Positions 34,155 through 46,608 of a stretch of DNA of 64,000 nucleotides are shown here, piece after piece. How positions within the stretch are numbered: the first letter of the stretch is position 1; each line of letters opens with the position of its first letter. Origin of the DNA: Scolanthus callimorphus (lineage: Eukaryota; Cnidaria; Anthozoa; Actiniaria; Edwardsiidae); contig CM066925.1 in the NCBI GenBank assembly GCA_033964015.1, positions 8,160,435 through 8,224,434 on the forward strand, given 5' to 3'. The translations under genes and the position numbers were made by a program. The notes beneath the pieces were generated by a model that saw nothing but the letters and a program-made list of their open reading frames with translations, was not told where the DNA came from and searched no databases.

Positions 34155-34814
34155 GTTAAATCTTTATAAGAACAAAGAACCAAGACCACAAATATTGATA
34201 TAGTAATTAGTGTTTTCATGGTAACAAGTTTGGCTCTAGAAGTGATCTTCAAATCTTTGAAATACAGCACTTCACTTGTAGGTGAGTAGCAGGGGCGACA
34301 GAGCACCCTATTAAGTGACACATAATTTTCGTGTGGCGAAAAACACTTTGGGAACAAGTGAAAAAGCGCCCGTAGTTAGGTTTGAACGAGTTAGTTTCTT
34401 GCAAATAACAGAAAAACAGATACAAAAAGGACAAGCTGCTGTTCTTCTGTTCCTTTTCTTCTTTACGTGTAAATACAAACAAATATATAAAGCTTCAAAA
34501 AGTGGGGGTTCTCAGCCCCCCCCCACGTCCAGAAAGAGGGGGTGCTCGAGCACTTTCAGATTTTTTTAATAGACAGCCCTAGGTTGTCATATTGGCCCTT
34601 GTTTGTTATTGCCAACTTGAATTCAGCTATACCCAAACAGAATTATAAACATTGTGGGTCGGTACGTAGTTGCTTAAAGCTCCTCTCTGGTTGGATAATA
34701 CAACAACACCCTACACCTCAACACAAAGAACAAGGGAGGCTGTTCGGTTTTCCTCTTTGTTTGCAGACTTTAAGAAAGGGTTCAAAATTTGATCAACCAT
34801 GCAGTCTCGCTAGA

Positions 34815-35253
34815 GAAACTCCTCCACGCAATTCGTGAATGGCGGAATTCCACAAGGCACCAAGCTTGGCCCGATACTATTTGCTGTGATGGTGAATGAC
34901 TTGATGAAATCTTGGATGCCACGAGAAAAGTTTGTCGATGACCTAACGATATTAGAAGCTGTACCTAGGAACTCGCCTCCTGTTATGAATTTTCTTGTAA
35001 ATGACATTGATAGCTACGTGCACAAACATCATATATGTGGCTAAACCCTCGTAAATGTAAATGTATGGTCGTTGACTTTCTCAAGTATAATAGTTGTGTG
35101 TGGAGCCCCGTCGTCATCGGAAACTCGGTTTTGGGGCGCATGCGCACGTTTACATTTCTCGGAATACATTTTGCGGATGACCTGACCTGGGACGCACACA
35201 TTGACTTCATACTTGGGAAATCCAACAAGCGGCTGTATGCCCAAGGCCTTTAA
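34815..35253 (+). pseudogene. LINE reverse transcriptase fragment, palm domain
   Basis: QFVNGGIPQGTKLGPILFAV is the conserved block before the catalytic box. KFVDDLTILEAV is the (Y/F)xDD active site, followed by WLNPRKCKCMVVDF and FLGIHFADDLTWDAHIDFI, the classic RT end. One frameshift/stop separates the two parts near 35038-35043. The fragment is truncated at both ends. The identity of the clade is not resolvable from so little sequence. Confidence 0.88.
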
Positions 35254-35261
35254 CTGATCAT

Positions 35262-35350
35262 TTTTCAAAAAATAGGGCTAAATATAGGGCATTTTTCCAA
35301 AATATATAGGGCCAATATAGGGCATCTAGAGAAAATAAAGGGCAAAAATA
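35262..35350. repeat. Short AT-rich repeat of AATATAGGGC units
   Basis: TAGGGCTAAATATAGGGCAT and four further degenerate units follow the LINE fragment directly and may be its 3' tail or an independent repeat. The stretch 35351-36260 has no supported gene. Confidence 0.5.
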
Positions 35351-36582
35351 AGGGATGTAGGACATTGGTAAAACTTTATATTCTCTACACATCTATGGAC
35401 AAGACTTTAGGCTTCAAGACTTTCAGCACATCAATGTTTCATGTGACTCTCCTGTTTGTTATAAGAAAGAATTTTTTTCGTTAATACTTAAAAGTATTTG
35501 AGCTATCGTAGCAGGTTTCAGGATTCTTCTTTTTAATGCCTTTCCTATCGCCTCAGAATACAGTGATGTGGCTGCATGTAGCTCCTGGTCTTTCATTTTT
35601 CAAACTTTAGTAGTTACAGGGCCGTAGCAAGCCTCCCCAAACTGTTTTTAGGGAAAGTGCTTTTGTGTGCGAAGTGCGCCGAAAATTTAGAGTCCAGCAT
35701 GTGAAATTACCGCATGTTTAAGAGAACTTTGAAAGTGGAATTTTGGCAATGCGATTTGTACCCTGCATATCAATATTTTTCAAGAAAGGGTTCACGTTTT
35801 TACGTGCAAAATATCCAAAATCCCCCCCCCCCGTTGGGCATTTGCACACCACTGGGTTCCCTGGGGTAGGGAATTTTGAAAATTTTGCTGGCCCCGGGGT
35901 CGGGATTTGTTTTTCTCCAGGGGAGGGGGAATTTGGGTTCTCTTTCACAATCTTTAGCACATTGAGTTTTGCGGAACCAGTTCCATGAGTTATACTATCA
36001 ATTGGCAGTTAGTTACGATGTCCCAGTTACAGAAAATAATGTCACAAAAATAAAATGGCGAGCATGGCCCTATACACCGCTCTAGTGTTGTGATTGAGAG
36101 ATGCCGGGGACGACAAATGAACGGAATTCATTTGAGTGGCCGAGAGAAATTAGTTGAGACTTTTGGAGGTGTGTCTACTATTGTAATACCTTAGTAGAAG
36201 AAGAATTTCAGTTACGATTTGAGACTGACGGATTTGTTTCAATTGTTTACTTAATATATTTTGTCTCGCTTTCAGTGAAATGAGAACTCATTTAGAGCCG
36301 AGAAAACTAAAGTACAGTTGAAAAACGAATTATAAATGGTTGGACAGAATGAATGGAGTCGAAGTTCTGAGCAGATATAATTTGTTGTGAAGCTTTGTAC
36401 AGCAGCGTCGATGGAATCTTTGTCTTTTTCTGGTCCCGGGGGAGGGTCATTTTTCCATGTTTTGTCTTCCCCACTGTGAGAAGGAGTCCGCTGAAGGCAC
36501 GATAATAATGGTGTGCTGAAGGCACAGATATTATTACAGTTCTCCTGCCCCCGAGGCATCGTAAAACCACTGTATGTTGAAT

Positions 36583-37137
36583 CACAGGCTTACCATTCTG
36601 GGGGAGTGTGACTTCGGGTCACGCTCTCCTGGTTGAGTTTGTAATGTGACTCCCTCGGTAGTTAGGTGATCAACGATCGGCTCACAAGTTGATAGTAAAA
36701 AGCATCTCGTAATCTTCTCCTGAAACACAAAATGTCCTATAATAAAGGTTAGAGTAAACGATAATTGTCTTGTGTTGGTCCTCATATCGAAATCAGCGAG
36801 AAATATAAAGGTTCTGAGGTATTTTGAGGGCGTTTTTTAGGGGTGGGTAGCGAGGGGAGAGAGGAGAGAAGGAGTAAAGGCCAGCAGCTCTCGCACGGAA
36901 CCAAATCACCATCAAGTCGATCAAGCGCTCGGAATTCTTATTCACAGAAAATCTCACGAAACACTTACCACAGCTCGATCGAGCGATCATTGATCTATGT
37001 CCCAGGCGAGTTTCAGGCTCGTAACTAAATTATTTGTACCCGAAAAGTCCACTTTTTTCGGTCACCTCTGCCAAAACTCCACGCCAGCAAACGATAGAGG
37101 AATGCCGTGAAGACCCTTGGAATGTAGCATCATTTGA
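36583..37137. repeat. Left arm of a large near-perfect palindrome
   Basis: About 553 bp that recur inverted at 37472-38024 with roughly 98-99% identity by eye (single changes such as GGGCGTTTTT versus GGGCATTTTT). The arms start at CACAGGCTTACCATTCTG. The spacer between arms is 334 bp. Confidence 0.95.
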
Positions 37138-37316
37138 AAATGTTATTATTATTTGCTTGCCGTTGCATTTGAGTTTCACTGATTTTGCTTCATCGACAAC
37201 ATAGTTCACTGGTGTTCTAACCTCATTCTTCTCAAATTTAAAATTCCAATTCTCACTCTTTATTCATTTTCAAGTGGTTCAGTTGTTTATCTTGAATGAG
37301 CTTATAACTTACTTAC

Positions 37317-37512
37317 TTATGCGAGAACCTGAGTGTAAACAGAATATCAAGGTTCTTTTGCAAAATATAATCAAATGTACTTAGCAGTACAGCTTGGCGT
37401 GTTGGGAGGTCGTCGGCGTCTGTTTGGACTTCATATGGTTTTATTCTGGCGATGTTTTTCTTGTTGTATGGTTCAAACGACGCTACATTCCAAGGGTCTT
37501 CACGGCATTCCT
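37317..37512 (-). other. Candidate exon in the palindrome spacer
   Basis: On the minus strand, an open frame reads EECREDPWNV, FEPYNKKNIARIKPYEVQTD and LPTRQAVLLSTFDYILQKN. It ends CAT-AA at a strong GTAAGTAAG donor (37316 downward) and starts after a possible AG in CGATAG. With the left-arm exon it could form part of a minus-strand gene of unknown function; the exon's 5' part is repeated in the left arm. Confidence 0.4.
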
Positions 37513-38024
37513 CTATCGTTTGCCGGCGTGGAGTTTTGGCAGAGGTGACCGAAAAAAGTGGACTTTTTGGGTACAAATAATTTAGTTACGAGCCTGAAAC
37601 TCGCCTGGGACATAGATCAATGATCGCTCGATTGAGCTGTGGTAAGTGTTGTGAGATTTTCTGTGAATAAGAATTCCGAGCGCTTGATCGACTTGATGGT
37701 GATTTGGTTCCGTGCGAGAGCTGCTGGCCTTTACTCCTTCTCTCCTCTCTCCCCTCGCTACCCACCCCTAAAAAATGCCCTCAAAATACCTCAGAACCTT
37801 TATATTTCTCGCTGATTTCGATATGAGGACCAACACAAGACAATTATCGTTTACTCTAACCTTTATTATAGGACATTTTGTGTTTCAGGAGAAGATTACG
37901 AGATGCTTTTTACTATCAACTTGTGAGCCGATCGTTGATCACCTAACTACCGAGGGAGTCACATTACAAACTCAACCAGGAGAGCGTGACCCGAAGTCAC
38001 ACTCCCCCAGAATGGTAAGCCTGT
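37472..38024. repeat. Right arm of the large palindrome
   Basis: Inverted copy of 36583-37137, from TTCAAACGACGCTACATTCC to CAGAATGGTAAGCCTGTG. The region beyond (38025-38170) is AT-rich with repeated TAACGATTTWT motifs. Confidence 0.95.
37889..38014 (+). other. Candidate exon in palindrome right arm (mirrored at about 36593-36718 on minus)
   Basis: Between a TTTGTGTTTCAG acceptor and a GTAAGC donor lies 126 bp with exactly one open frame. It encodes 42 residues including CFLLSTCEPIVDHLTTEG and PGERDPKSHSPRM; the other two frames have stops. The left arm carries the same exon on the minus strand. I do not recognise the protein. Confidence 0.4.
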
Positions 38025-38214
38025 GGTTGAATCGTAATAAATCGATAAAAAACGATAACTTTTCTTAAAGTGCGATCGATTTTTAACGATTTTTAAAACC
38101 AATTGATAAAAATCAATCAGAAAATTACGATTGGTAACGATTTATCGATTGGTAAATCGGTATCGATTTTTAACGATTGACTAGACCCGGAATTGACTGA
38201 TAAATAACGAGTGA

Positions 38215-38720
38215 CCAGTGGTTTGAAGTTCAGACCCAAATTGTCCCCTCAAAGACGAGAATCCAATCACACACCAGATCAAAAAATATTATTTGTTTGT
38301 TTACTTTAAATATTTAAGAATTCCAGTAGCTGTGAGGCCTATGCACAGACACGTGCCTTGTGGTCACTGTGAACGAGTGCTAACCCTGCAAATGGTCTCA
38401 TGGAGACAGATTTTCTGCTTCAAAGAGGAAACATCTACTAAACGCTTTCTTTATCTATTATCAGATTGTAAATATAGTACACAATTCTCTAAAATTCTCA
38501 CCTTTTCGTCAGAGTTTGATGTCGCTGTCTTTTTCCGCCATTTTGGATTGTAAACAGTCCGCTGACGGGTGCAGTTCGCGGGTGCAATAAAGCAAGGGCT
38601 CGAGGACTACAAAACTGAACTGCCGCAGGCGGCTAAGTCAAATATTCATTCGATCAGCACCGGCAACTTTCGGAAACAACTTTCCTCATCTCGAACAACT
38701 TTAAGTAAGGGACCGTTCAT
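38215..38720. repeat. Dispersed repeat D (copy 1)
   Basis: GAAGTTCAGACCCAAATTGT, GTGAACGAGTGCTAACCC, CTCTAAAATTCTCACCTTTT, CAGTCCGCTGACGGG and AAGCAAGGGCTCGAGGACTA recur in order at 48310-48830 and partly at 60655-60895. No coding frame is conserved. The 38/48 kb pair fits the zinc finger segmental duplication. Confidence 0.85.
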
Positions 38721-39197
38721 TATTAACATTATGGGGGGGGGATTGATGTATTCTCAACCGTTTTTTAGGGGGGATGCGGCAATTTTTGGTCTCTCAAGAG
38801 GGGGGATGCACCTTTCTTCTGACTTTTAACAAGCTAAAGTTCCGTCTGCCAGTTTAATATTACGTTTTGCCCAGATCAGTAAATCATGACAATGTATCAA
38901 ACAAGCGCTTTAATAAAAGTTAAAAAAAAAACAGTTGTTTGCTCTTTGTTGTTTTTGCTTATGTAGTCAAGAAGAGTTTTTTTTTCTATTATAAAGTACT
39001 TCTAGACGACCCCATGCCGTTTCTTTTAGGTAACAGGAAGGTGGGAGTATGAGGGGTGGGTTCAATGTTTTAGACAGATATGGTGAGGGGGGACGAGCCT
39101 TTTTCTACTTATAGTCTGGGGGGATGGCCCTTTTTTTGGACCTATTACCTTATGTTCCACCAGCCCCCCTCCCCCCATAATGTTAATAATGAACGGT
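38708..39197. repeat. Foldback with CGTTCATTATTAACATTATG termini and G/C tracts
   Basis: CCGTTCATTATTAACATTAT followed by a G-run mirrors a C-run followed by ATAATGTTAATAATGAACGG near 39170-39196. Inside are repeated TTTTTRGGGGGGATG segments. Confidence 0.75.
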
Positions 39198-39479
39198 TAA
39201 TAATGAAGACTTCGAAAATCCCCGAACAAATTCAAATTCAGTTATTTTAAAATAACAGTTTTATCTAAATATTCTAAATAAACAGAAAGTTCAATTTTGC
39301 AGTTGCACGTGACTTTTGCCTATCAAAGGCTCGGGTTGTTCAAAGGTGGATTCAATTTACACCAGGTTTAGTACTGAACAAAACCATCGAGTCATCATGG
39401 TAATTAATCCTGGATTAGTGCTAAACCACTTTCAAACAACCGGACCCTGGTTTGCCTCCACTTCCATAATACAGCTAAC

Positions 39480-40190
39480 CACATTGCCTCTGACATGCTT
39501 TTAATCCCTTTAGAAAAACTTAAATCTAACCGCGACTCTATACGCAAAGCTAGAGAAGCTTTTCTCATCAACAGAGCTCGAACTTTAAGTAGCGCTCCGT
39601 CTAAGAACTATAGCGAAAACAATAGGGCCGCGGAAACAGTGGTCGTCTAGTGATGCTCACACTCGATTTTCTTATTGACCCAACAAAATGCTCGGACATA
39701 TCTGGAAGACCTATTCGGATAGAATTCAGCACTGCGAACGAAGTATTTCGCTACAAAAACGGTGAAAAACAAACGTCAACCAATCAGAAGGCCAGGATTT
39801 GTTGACCAAGCCAATTAGTTTTTTAGAAATTTAACAATCAAACATTTACACAAAGCATAACTCAAATTCCCGATAGCCGTTCACGCTATCGTTCCTAGAT
39901 GGAGCACTACTTAACTCCTAATGGTCTGAACATAAGAGATGAAAGTTTTGTTAATTTTAGCTGTAATTAATCCTTATTTTTGTTTCATATTATTTTATCA
40001 TTTATCTGTCACTTCTCAAGCACCATATCATATGTATTTCTTCTTTTTTTAAAAATGTGACCGTTATTTTATTTATATCCAGCATGCAATGTAAATATCT
40101 CCATTCAAAACCTGAAGAAGATCGGTAATGGCCGATTGAAATATCGTTATTAAATAATCATCGTTTAAGCTGTTCGTCGACCTTTCATTA
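39480..40190 (+). pseudogene. Penelope-like element 3' remnant
   Basis: A short frame from about 39490 reads DMLLIPLEKLKSNRDSIRKA then REAFLINRARTL, resembling the C-terminal end of the endonuclease domain of Penelope-like elements. About 500 bp later, CCTGAAGAAGATCGGTAATG and GGCCGATTGAAATATCG form the hairpin-like block typical of their 3' ends. No RT remains. Clade assignment is from recalled motifs. Confidence 0.55.
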
Positions 40191-40496
40191 TATATATTTT
40201 TCCTGGTGTCTATGTAACACTTAGCGATTTAAACGAGTGTTGAAGAGCCGAAATTGTCACGGAGCTAAACAACTTTTCGTGCAAAACAACGTCGGGGTTT
40301 GGAACTGTTTTACTGATCGTGTAAAGTCCACAGAGACCACGAAAAATCAGCTAGATTTACGGTGATTTAATAGCATACCTGCCAAACTTGGACAAGTGAA
40401 AATCGGGAGATAGGGGAAAGTGTTGTCATAACTCGTCTCCCCCCCCCCCTCCCCCCTCCGCAAAAAAAACGCTGCTCGCTTAAAATCTTGAGGTTT

Positions 40497-40790
40497 TACA
40501 GTCAAAAGACATGAAGCGTGCCCCCCTAGAGTTGAATATTCAATTCATTATTCCATTTATTGATTTCATTATTAAATCCAAAAATGCAATTTTCAATTCA
40601 ATATTTAAAATTTTGTAATCTAAATAATTACTCTGGGTGAACAATTGCTAATCAGAAATCAAAATTTGAACATTTGATATTTTTAATATTGAATTGAAAA
40701 ATGCATTTTTGGATTGAATAATGAAATCAATAATGGAATAATGATTGAATATTCGACTCTAGGGGGCACGCTTCATGTCTTTTGACTGTA
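40497..40790. mobile_element. Palindromic MITE, ACAGTCAAAAGACATGAAG family (uninterrupted copy)
   Basis: ACAGTCAAAAGACATGAAGC at the left and GCTTCATGTCTTTTGACTGT at the right; TAGAGTTGAATATTCAATTC and AATGAAATCAATAATGG pair inside. Compare with the copy at 52151-52777, which carries an insertion. The surrounding 40200-40496 and 40791-41630 contain GGGAGA-type repeats and no gene. Confidence 0.9.
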
Positions 40791-41639
40791 GAATTTGACT
40801 GAGCGAGTTGATTTCCCGGGAGATTTACGGTGAAAACCGGGAGACCGGGAGATTTGACTCAAAACCGGGAGTCTCCCGCGTAAACCGGGAGAGTTGGCAG
40901 GTATGTAATAGACGATAACGAACGTAAACTGAAATAAAATCCATAATCAACTAATTACTAGATTTGCTGAGGAAATTACAAAGGTGATAGAATCAAATAC
41001 AGGACATTCCTATCATAGTTTCGAATTTACAACAAGCTATTCCTAAGAGCTAAAAGGCATAAAATCATACAACAAATCATACACATGAGCATAAAACATT
41101 CAAATACTGATAAATGGTAACCAATAATAACGATAAACCAATGCTAAGCGATTTTCTAGAATAACTAATAATTTGGGCGTGCTTGCGGGAATACCACTGC
41201 AAGCGATATATGAAATCACTCTAAAAGCTAGATGCTGTAGCTAAAAGGCTGTATATGCAATAGGCGTAAACCTAAGGCGAGTAGAAGCAAAAACTAGTTA
41301 AAATTGTAGAGGGAAATTATCCCAACAAGGCTAGGGCGTTGTTACACGAAACCAGAAACAATAGAACCTTGAGTATTAGAAGACTAAGGTACTGTATAAT
41401 ATGGAGTCGTACTTACACATCGGTTCCGGGCTTGAACTCAAGACATCCAAAGGTAAATTCCAATAAACACAATCCTTTTCTGATACTCTACTGAACTACT
41501 GGCGAAGTGCCTTGTACACTATACAAACACACGTAAAGCTATGACAGATTGCTAAGCAAATAATGATAGCCAATCAGGAAGCAACAAAATAATCAAATGT
41601 CAGTCAAGAACAGGAGAGCCTAGATCTCATGTTTCTTAC

Positions 41640-42490
41640 AGTCTTTATCGTAGAAAGATACCAAATGGCGAATTTTTTGGAAAATTTAGGCAACCGTTTT
41701 GGGCAACTTGACCAGAACAAACAGCAACTTCTAACAACTTTTAAAAAACTTTAAAAGGAAAAATGTGGCTAAGCCTAGAGGACGTCAGACTGGAGACATC
41801 AAGGGCGGATCTGGGGGGGGGGGATCTGGGGGGGGGGGGGGGTGACTAGGGTGACTAGCTGAACTCTGTAGTATATCCTTTGTACTAGCCACCCCCCTCC
41901 CCCCTTCTTAAGGTTCTGCATCCGCCACTGGACATATTGAATGTCCCTAAAAGATGTTCTCGAACCCAGAGCTCCCCATTCTCGTACCCAGAGCTCCCCA
42001 GCTCGTCTGCTCGCAGGGGAGGCTCTGGGGACATCCATTTGAGAGCCGTCGCTGATTGGCTGACTTTGAACGTTTGTGCATGCGCTGAAAGGTCTTTCTC
42101 TCAGCGGCTCTGTATGAAATCTCGCGCATGCGTCAGTGGCTGTCACCAGAGCCTCCCCGCGAGGTCACAAGCCGGGGAGCTCTGGGTTCGAGAATGACAG
42201 AGCCGCTGAGAGAAAGACCTTTAAGCGCATGCTCCAACGCTCAAAATAGATGTCCCCAGAACCTCCCCTGTGAGCAGACGAGCGGGGAGGTCTGGTTACG
42301 AGAATGTCTTATCACCAGATTGAAGATAATCATCAATTACACACACGACGCAGTCCACAATAATGCGTTTTTGGAATAAATTTCGTTGATAGTGTGGATC
42401 CACGTCCACACTACCGTATCGATACTGTTTCCAACTCACCACACTTGGGTTGACTAGACAAGCTAAGCCATATACAGTACTCACTTTTTG
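41640..42490. repeat. Segmental duplication block, B-linked copy
   Basis: AGAAAGATACCAAAT, ACTTGACCAGAACAAACAGC and GTGGCTAAGCCTAGA (41640-41790), then TTTCGTTGATAGTGTGGATC and GTATCGATACTGTTTCCAAC (42380-42440), match 51425-51570 and 51745-51805 in the same order. Between them, 41940-42310 is a cluster of inverted AACCCAGAGCTCCCC / GGGGAGCTCTGGGTT repeats. Confidence 0.85.
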
Positions 42491-42708
42491 TTAAGTAATA
42501 TTTTATTAAGTCATACCCTCCCCCCAAAAAGAAGTAAATTGAAAAATGGGTAACACAAGCGTCCCCACTGAGGTGGTTCTTGTCGTCTGATGCGCATTCC
42601 GAATTAGCTAAATCAGATGTTATTCTGCAAAACCGATCAGGATAACTGTGTTTTTATTGATCACATCAATGTCATAAAAACGGACCAAAAACAGAATTTC
42701 TTTTAAAG

Positions 42709-42926
42709 AGCCTGTGTCAGCTGCCATTTTGACAGCATAGCAACATACCAAGTCGGAGAAAACATCCATTTCCATCGGCTGATTTATTGAATAAAGAGCA
42801 ATGTTCTAGATTGAATTTGGTAAATCTGAAACTTTGTTTTTAGATGTTTATTAATAGATTTCTACACATAATTCGTCTTCTTATATCGAACGAAAACAAT
42901 AACAAAGAAGTGGCTGACACGGGCTC
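42709..42926. mobile_element. TTAA-target MITE (family P1), full copy
   Basis: Left TTAAAGAGCCTGTGTCAGC, right GGCTGACACGGGCTCTTTAA. TTAA borders both ends (about 42704-42707 and 42927-42931). Inverted relative to the copy at 5461-5690. Confidence 0.88.
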
Positions 42927-43248
42927 TTTAAGTGTTTTTAAGAGCTCAAAACATCAAACTACGCTCACACGACATTATCACCGCACATGTCATGTCCAGA
43001 TTAAAGTTAACGGGGTTTTATGATTAAATTCGTGCAGTTCATGTACGACATAAAACATTTACTGACTTAGGTGACAGTTTTAGCTTTAATGCCTGAATGT
43101 ATTCTTCTATGCGCTGTTAACTTTCCCGATGATCTAAACCTCTTGCTACAATCTTCACACTCCTACGGTTTTTTCCTGAGTGCATCCGTTCATGTATGTT
43201 CCAGATGTGGTAAACAATTACTTCAGTACTGAAAATGCATAAAGGTTT

Positions 43249-45191
43249 TTAAACTGCCTGAATGTGCGTTCGTGTGTGTGTTGTTAACGCACTCGATGAT
43301 ATAAACCTCTTGTTACATTCTTCACACTCATACGGTTTAACTCCTGTATGTATTCGTTCATGTAGTGTGCGACTACTAGACCTACTAAAACATTTACTGC
43401 AATGTTGACAAGCAAAAGGTTTACTGGCGGAATGTGTTTGTCTATGTTGTTTTAAATCGCCCGATTGTGTAAACCTCTTGTTACATTCTTCACACTCATA
43501 CGGTTTAACTCCTGTATGTATACGTTCATGTACTGTACGACTAGTAGACTTACTAAACATTTACTGCAATATTGACAAACAAAAGGTTTACTGCCAGAAT
43601 GTGTTCGTCTATGTTGTTCTAAATCGCCTGATGTCGTAAACCTCTTACTACATTCTTCACATTCAAACGGCTTGACTCCTGAATGTGTTCTTTTATGTCT
43701 TGTTAGGCTTTCCGATGCTGTAAACCTCTTGTTACATTCTTCACACTCATACGGTTTAACTCCTGTATGTATTCGTTCATGCTTTGCGCGGTGACTAGAG
43801 GTAGTAAAATATTTACTGCAATGCTGACACCCATAAGGTTTAACTCCTGTATGTATTCGTTGATGCTTTGTACGGTCACTAGATGAAGTAAAACATTTAC
43901 TGCAATACTGACATTCATAGGGTTTAATGCCTGAATGTGTTCGTTTATGTTCTGTTAAGTGTTCCGATGTTCTAAATCTCTTGCCGCATTCTTCACACTC
44001 AAACGGTCTAACTCCTGAATGTATTCGTTTATGTCGTGTTAAGTTACTTATTATTGAAAAGCTCTTGCTACATTCGTCACACTGAAACGGCTTAACACCT
44101 GTATGTGTTCGCTCATGTCTTGTGAGTTGACCAGATACAGTAAAACATTTACTGCAATACTGACATTCATAAGGTTGAATGCCTGAATGTGTTCGTTTAT
44201 GCACAGTTAAGTGTGTCAATGTTATAAACCTCTTGCTACATTCGTCACACTCAAACGGTTTAACTCCTGTATGTGTTCGTTCATGTATTTTAAGTCTACT
44301 TGGAAAAGTAAAATACTTACTACAATAACGACACTCAAAGGATTTAAGATCTGAATGTTTTCCTTTATGTACTCTAAAATTGTCTGACGTTGGAAGCCTC
44401 TTGCCACATTCTTTCAACTCGTGTGCTTTCGTGGATTGTTGTTGTTGTTGTTGTTGAGAACACATGCCTTTGACGTCTTGTACTATTTCAAAGAAATCAA
44501 ATTCTTCAACGTGATCATTAGACTTGATTGTGTTATTCAAGTCATTACCAATAACAATTAAATTGTTTCCATGCATCTCACCAGTGTCCGACGTCACATC
44601 CGGTCTTTGATTACATTGTTCTTTCTTGATTTCATTATGAAAGTCCAAAGTACGTTCGGCATGATCTTCGGACCCCTTTCCATTTGGATGAGAAATCAAA
44701 CTTTTACCTGCCAATGTTGCTAGCTCCTGTTTCTGCTCAATGTTGATCTCTTGAACTTCAAATTGAGAGTTTTCTTTCTTGAAAACACGATTGCAATTAT
44801 CGTTAATAACAACAGAACGTTTAAAATTCTCTTCGTAGTTCTGCTGCTGATAAGAACATGAAATATTGTAGTGAATGTCTACAATCCCTTGTTCTTCCTT
44901 GTCCATCTTCTCTTGTATGTCTTGAAGTATGTTGGAGAGATCCAATTGTTCACCATTTTCTTGTTTGCCGCCTGTGGAACCAAAGTGACTAAAAGTACCC
45001 GTGCAACTATCAATCGGTCGTGTTTTGCGCTCACTCCCACAACTTATCTGTGGAGAAATCATTTTCCCTTCCACTTTAACAGAGAAATCACAGTCTTCAT
45101 GTTCAACGTTTTCTTTCTTGATCACGAGATGAAGGTTATCACCATCCGTTCCACCAAGGGAGCTTATATCTCTTGTTTCCATACATGACAA
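43249..45191 (-). CDS. Poly-C2H2 zinc finger protein, paralogue B (one frameshift)
   Basis: The best preserved member. The first 579 codons are open from a Met at 45191. Residues 1-40 hold NLHLVIKKENVEHEDCDF with an IKKE SUMO-type core at 24-27 and a second IKKE at about 188-191. Residues 220-255 hold EEFDFFEIVQDVKG and a run of seven Gln. A degenerate finger (ECGKRLPTSDNF, lacking the first Cys) precedes nine intact C2H2 fingers from about residue 285. The tenth is broken at about 43553 where TAAAAC in other fingers is TAAAC here; three and a half more fingers then continue in the new frame to HTRTHIQAV-stop at 43249. Thirteen fingers in total. Likely a sequence-specific nuclear regulator; targets unknown. 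Confidence 0.92.
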
Positions 45192-45600
45192 GAGATGCGA
45201 CCCTTTTCTAGGAACAAAATCAGTGAGAACATAACGTTATAGCACCAACAACAATTTATGCATCTTTGATTTTGTAGCAAACATATTACAACTAAAAATA
45301 TCCAGCGGCAACATCAAAGGTGGCAGAAACAGAAAAAGTATGACTGCCTTTGGTCTCCCTTCTGTATATTAGAAATTAAAGGTTAAACTCTGCATAGTGC
45401 ATGCCTCTTTTTCGATCTTTTGTTAACATTACTAAGTGCCCCTCAAGGCTGAAATTTGAATGGCTTTATTTGATTGTCCATTCAAAATAGGGAAGCATGC
45501 TTTATATTTGGCATTGAGAGCTTTGTCGGTTTAAGAGATATTCAAGATTTTTACTTATATACAAATAAGCAAAAAATGACAACATAACGCGAATGAATGG
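45192..45600. promoter_or_regulatory. Conserved 5' flank of zinc finger paralogues
   Basis: ACAAGAGATG, TAGCACCAACAACAATTTAT, TTTGTAGCAAACATATTACA, GGCAGAAACAGAAAAAGTAT and CTGCATAGTGCATG upstream of B match 31930-32150 upstream of A and, over the first 120 bp, 56997-57100 upstream of C. It is a duplicated flank that may include the 5' UTR and promoter; no core promoter element is proven. Confidence 0.5.
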
Positions 45601-46608
45601 AATTTGGGATAGTTAAATTCACTTTAGCTATCCAAAGAGTTACCAATACCAAATAAATGGCATTCTTCCTTATTTTTGAATGGGCAATCATAGAGGCAAT
45701 TAACATTTCAGCCTTGAGGGTACTTTAAAACTAGATACTCGCTTAAAAATGAAAGGTACAATGCCATGGATACATTTATGAACTATTGATTTTAAATTGT
45801 TTATTTACTGGAATACAGTCTATTAAAATGTTCTACATAGGATGTTTCACATTTCTGTAGTTTTGAAGTTCTATTTAGATCTATCAGTCTATCTATGTGT
45901 AAGTAGAATCTACGTAGAAGTCTCACAGGTGTTGGATTGGCCTATTCCAGAAGATATATGTACCCCCAGCATGGGCGGCACTAGTTTTTGACTCCCCCCC
46001 CCCCCCCCCCCCCTCCATGCACTCAGAATTTCCAAAATAGCTTACCTCCCTATGGATATAGAATTCTGGAGAGGTGAAACTAGCTTCCAGCTTCAAAAAC
46101 CCTCACCATGCAAGCAGAATTCTGAACTTGGAATTTCCAAAATGCGGCCCGTCCTCGGGGTATATATTATATCTTCGGGAATTTGCCTATTTGGTGACAA
46201 GATGGCAGCCAAGCAAAACGATCTTTTTTTTCAACCAAAACTACTTTACAGGGGCGTGTGATGCTCCTTGTTCTATTGTTTGTAATATAATAATTGTTCC
46301 TTGTTCTATTGTTTCACATGACATAGTTCCACAGACAAATTGTTTGAAAAATGTCATAAATATATTTATAGATTGAAACAAATAAAGAATACTTACTTTA
46401 TGATCTGATGTGTATATTGTGATAATATTCTAGGGTTTGATGAGACAATTTGGGTCTGATCTTCAACAAGCCACTGCACACCTCCACTTTTCGGTTTGAT
46501 TTTTATGTAAATTTCGAACCAGACCAGCTTTTGCTTTAACCACAGCGTTATAGGATTAATAAAGTGCATCTCCAACAATTTTCAGGGAAAAGGGAGATTT
46601 GTGAAATT

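Noticed and set aside
43249..43560. Programmed frameshifting in zinc finger genes
   Set aside because: Breaks occur at different fingers in each paralogue, without a slippery heptamer or following pseudoknot. Random indels explain them better.
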